6,908 nucleotides of DNA from assembly GCA_026984385.1 (NCBI GenBank), contig JALSSH010000591.1:1-6908 (forward strand), read 5' to 3'. The stretch is from Ardenticatenia bacterium (GTDB lineage Bacteria > Chloroflexota > Anaerolineae > Aggregatilineales > Aggregatilineaceae). Positions 5,738-6,908 of the stretch are shown one piece after another (positions within the stretch are counted from its first letter, which is position 1; each line of letters starts with the position of its first letter). Made by a program: the position numbers and the translations under genes. The notes under the pieces were generated by a model that was not told where the DNA came from, did no database searches, and saw only the letters and a list, made by a program, of their open reading frames with translations.

Positions 5738-6000
5738 TTACCCAAGACGCGGTCGTGGAAAAGATTCTGGCGCACCTCAACCACGAACTAAGCGAAAGCG
5801 AGCTTGTCCAGTGGGCGGAAGACGCTTTGCTTATGGTGTTGGAAAGCGACGTCGACGCGCCCAACGAAGACGCGCTCTTGGACACGCTGACCTACCTGGC
5901 CGCTGCCGACTCCCCGGGCTTTCCGCTTTCCTGGGCGGTACTGAGCGCCTTCCTAGAACGTTTTGGCGTTAAAGTGCGTGTGGTCACCGACGCGGCTTGA
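5734..6000 (+). CDS. 88-residue acidic protein of unknown function
   Basis: This is an intact small soluble protein, strongly acidic and probably mostly helical. Its most recognisable segment is LNHELSESELVQWAEDALL (15-33). A second helical part, DALLDTLTYLAAADSPGFPL (45-64), is followed by FLERFGVKVRVV at the C-terminus. There is no signal peptide or membrane segment, and no catalytic motif can be seen. ATG 5734 overlaps the stop of the preceding reading frame as ATGA, and GAGGA (5720-5724) lies 9 nt upstream, so the two were built as a translationally coupled pair. Such tightly linked small-gene pairs are often toxin-antitoxin or other partner modules, but nothing in this sequence proves that. 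It ends 14 bp from the stop codon of the converging cytochrome gene. The coding start is well supported; the function is not. Confidence 0.75.
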   Translation: MITQDAVVEKILAHLNHELSESELVQWAEDALLMVLESDVDAPNEDALLDTLTYLAAADSPGFPLSWAVLSAFLERFGVKVRVVTDAA

Positions 6001-6014
6001 CCGCGTCCTTTTCC

Positions 6015-6908
6015 CTATGGCACGCTCACTTGCGCTTGCTCCATGAGGATATCCGGCACATCCCAGCCTTTTTGTTGCATCAAGTCGTAAAAGGCACGGC
6101 GATAGATCAAGCGCGCTTCCACCCTCACCGGAGCGGCGGCGCTTTCTGTCAACGCAAAGGTGAACTCTGCCGAGCGCGTTTCCAACGCGGCTAGGCGCGT
6201 GTCTTCCAGTACGCGCGTTGGATTCCAATATGCGCCGCTCGGCGAAACTTCCGTCCACACTTCCTCTAAGATTTTGGCGAAATACACCCCGGGCACGCCC
6301 TCCAAGTCTCCCGCCCAATCCGGCAACGTCGGCCCTTCGGCCAACGTTAACGGCTGGCCGTTGGCGTCGGTGGCCGTGACGATCAGGAAAATTTGCCGCA
6401 GCGGGGAGTCGGTCGGGATGTGGTGACCGGCGCCGCTGTTGGTCACCTGCACGTGCACGCGCAGCGCGTCATCTTCGCGCGCGGCCTCCAGCGACAGATC
6501 GGCGGTCGCTTGCAACAAGTCCACGTCCTGCGCTCCGAGCATCTTGTGGCTGACGATGGTCGCCGGATCGCGTTCCAATCCCCCGCGATCCGGTCGCACA
6601 AAGTGCGTCGCGCCGAAGGTGGGCATGTGGCAATCCTGGCAAGTTTGGCCGCTCTCCGGATCGCTGTAGGGGCTTGCCAACCACTCGCCGAAGGAGTTGT
6701 AGACCAGGGTGTCCCAAAAGATGCCGTAATGGCAGGCGGCGCAAAACTGGCTTTGCGTTTGCAGTGAGACGTAGGTGTCTTCTCCGGGGGCCACGTCGTC
6801 CAATGGGCCGGCGAAAAACTGCGTCTCTTCCGGCGGGCGGCGGAACTCCAGCGAAAGCACGCCGGGCATGTTCGGATAGGGTAAACCGCTTTTCGGTTCG
6901 AGATAAAC
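6015..6908 (-). CDS. Multiheme c-type cytochrome, C-terminal part (runs off the window)
   Basis: This is the 3' part of a gene whose reading frame stays open to the right edge, so the N-terminus (signal peptide and any earlier haem sites) lies outside. An internal ATG at 6869 is probably not the start, because the upstream residues YLEPKSGLPYPN continue in frame. Counting from that methionine, there are two haem c attachment motifs, CAACH (43-47) and CQDCH (77-81). Between them is W-L-A-S-P-Y (63-68), typical of periplasmic multihaem cytochromes. His89 (GATHF), His108 (VSHKM) and His149/His150 are candidate axial ligands. The C-terminal half has no further CxxCH and reads as a beta-sandwich-like domain with NSGAGHHIPTDSPLR (144-158), a signature that often follows the haem region in such proteins. 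The likely role is electron transfer outside the cytoplasmic membrane. Partner proteins would be beyond the right edge. Confidence 0.85.
   Translation of the reverse strand, partial: VYLEPKSGLPYPNMPGVLSLEFRRPPEETQFFAGPLDDVAPGEDTYVSLQTQSQFCAACHYGIFWDTLVYNSFGEWLASPYSDPESGQTCQDCHMPTFGATHFVRPDRGGLERDPATIVSHKMLGAQDVDLLQATADLSLEAAREDDALRVHVQVTNSGAGHHIPTDSPLRQIFLIVTATDANGQPLTLAEGPTLPDWAGDLEGVPGVYFAKILEEVWTEVSPSGAYWNPTRVLEDTRLAALETRSAEFTFALTESAAAPVRVEARLIYRRAFYDLMQQKGWDVPDILMEQAQVSVP

Overview
The window is a GC-rich bacterial chromosome segment of about 6.9 kb. The most likely source is a Chloroflexota lineage of the Anaerolineae type. That assignment is an inference from the protein styles: a membrane glycosyltransferase with a tandem C-terminal beta-domain tail, TACAAT/TATAAT boxes placed about 7 nt before start codons, and the general gene mix. 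No rRNA, tRNA gene, CRISPR array or transposase is visible.

Layout from left to right. (1) 7-2187, minus: a 726-residue polytopic membrane protein of the GT39/ArnT-like (DUF2142-like) superfamily. (2) 2188-2375: a divergent promoter region with -10 boxes facing both ways. (3) 2376-3136, plus: a two-gene unit, a 74-residue four-repeat small protein overlapping by one base with a YbaK/EbsC-type aminoacyl-tRNA deacylase. (4) 3137-3313: the gap between the converging ybaK and AIM24 genes. It holds a 7-bp hairpin and an 87-nt, almost perfectly base-paired four-way-junction (cloverleaf) element. (5) 3314-3988, minus: an AIM24/TIGR00266 family protein with a strong ribosome binding site next to a 12-bp palindrome. 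(6) 4109-5362, minus: a 12-helix major facilitator superfamily transporter. (7) 5363-5495: a divergent intergenic region with a plausible plus-strand promoter. (8) 5496-6000, plus: a small-gene pair. The first gene is apparently broken by an in-frame TAG and a one-base frameshift. The second is an intact 88-residue acidic protein of unknown function. (9) 6015-6908, minus: the C-terminal part of a multiheme c-type cytochrome that runs off the right edge.

The genes do not form one pathway. They are small independent units: cell-surface glycosylation, translation quality control, an AIM24 protein, transport, a decayed small-gene pair, and periplasmic electron transfer. The feature most worth following is the cloverleaf at 3196-3282. 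Stems of 12, 7, 9 and 8 bp contain no mismatch and are separated only by single A residues. It resembles no RNA family I can name and sits exactly where two transcripts converge.
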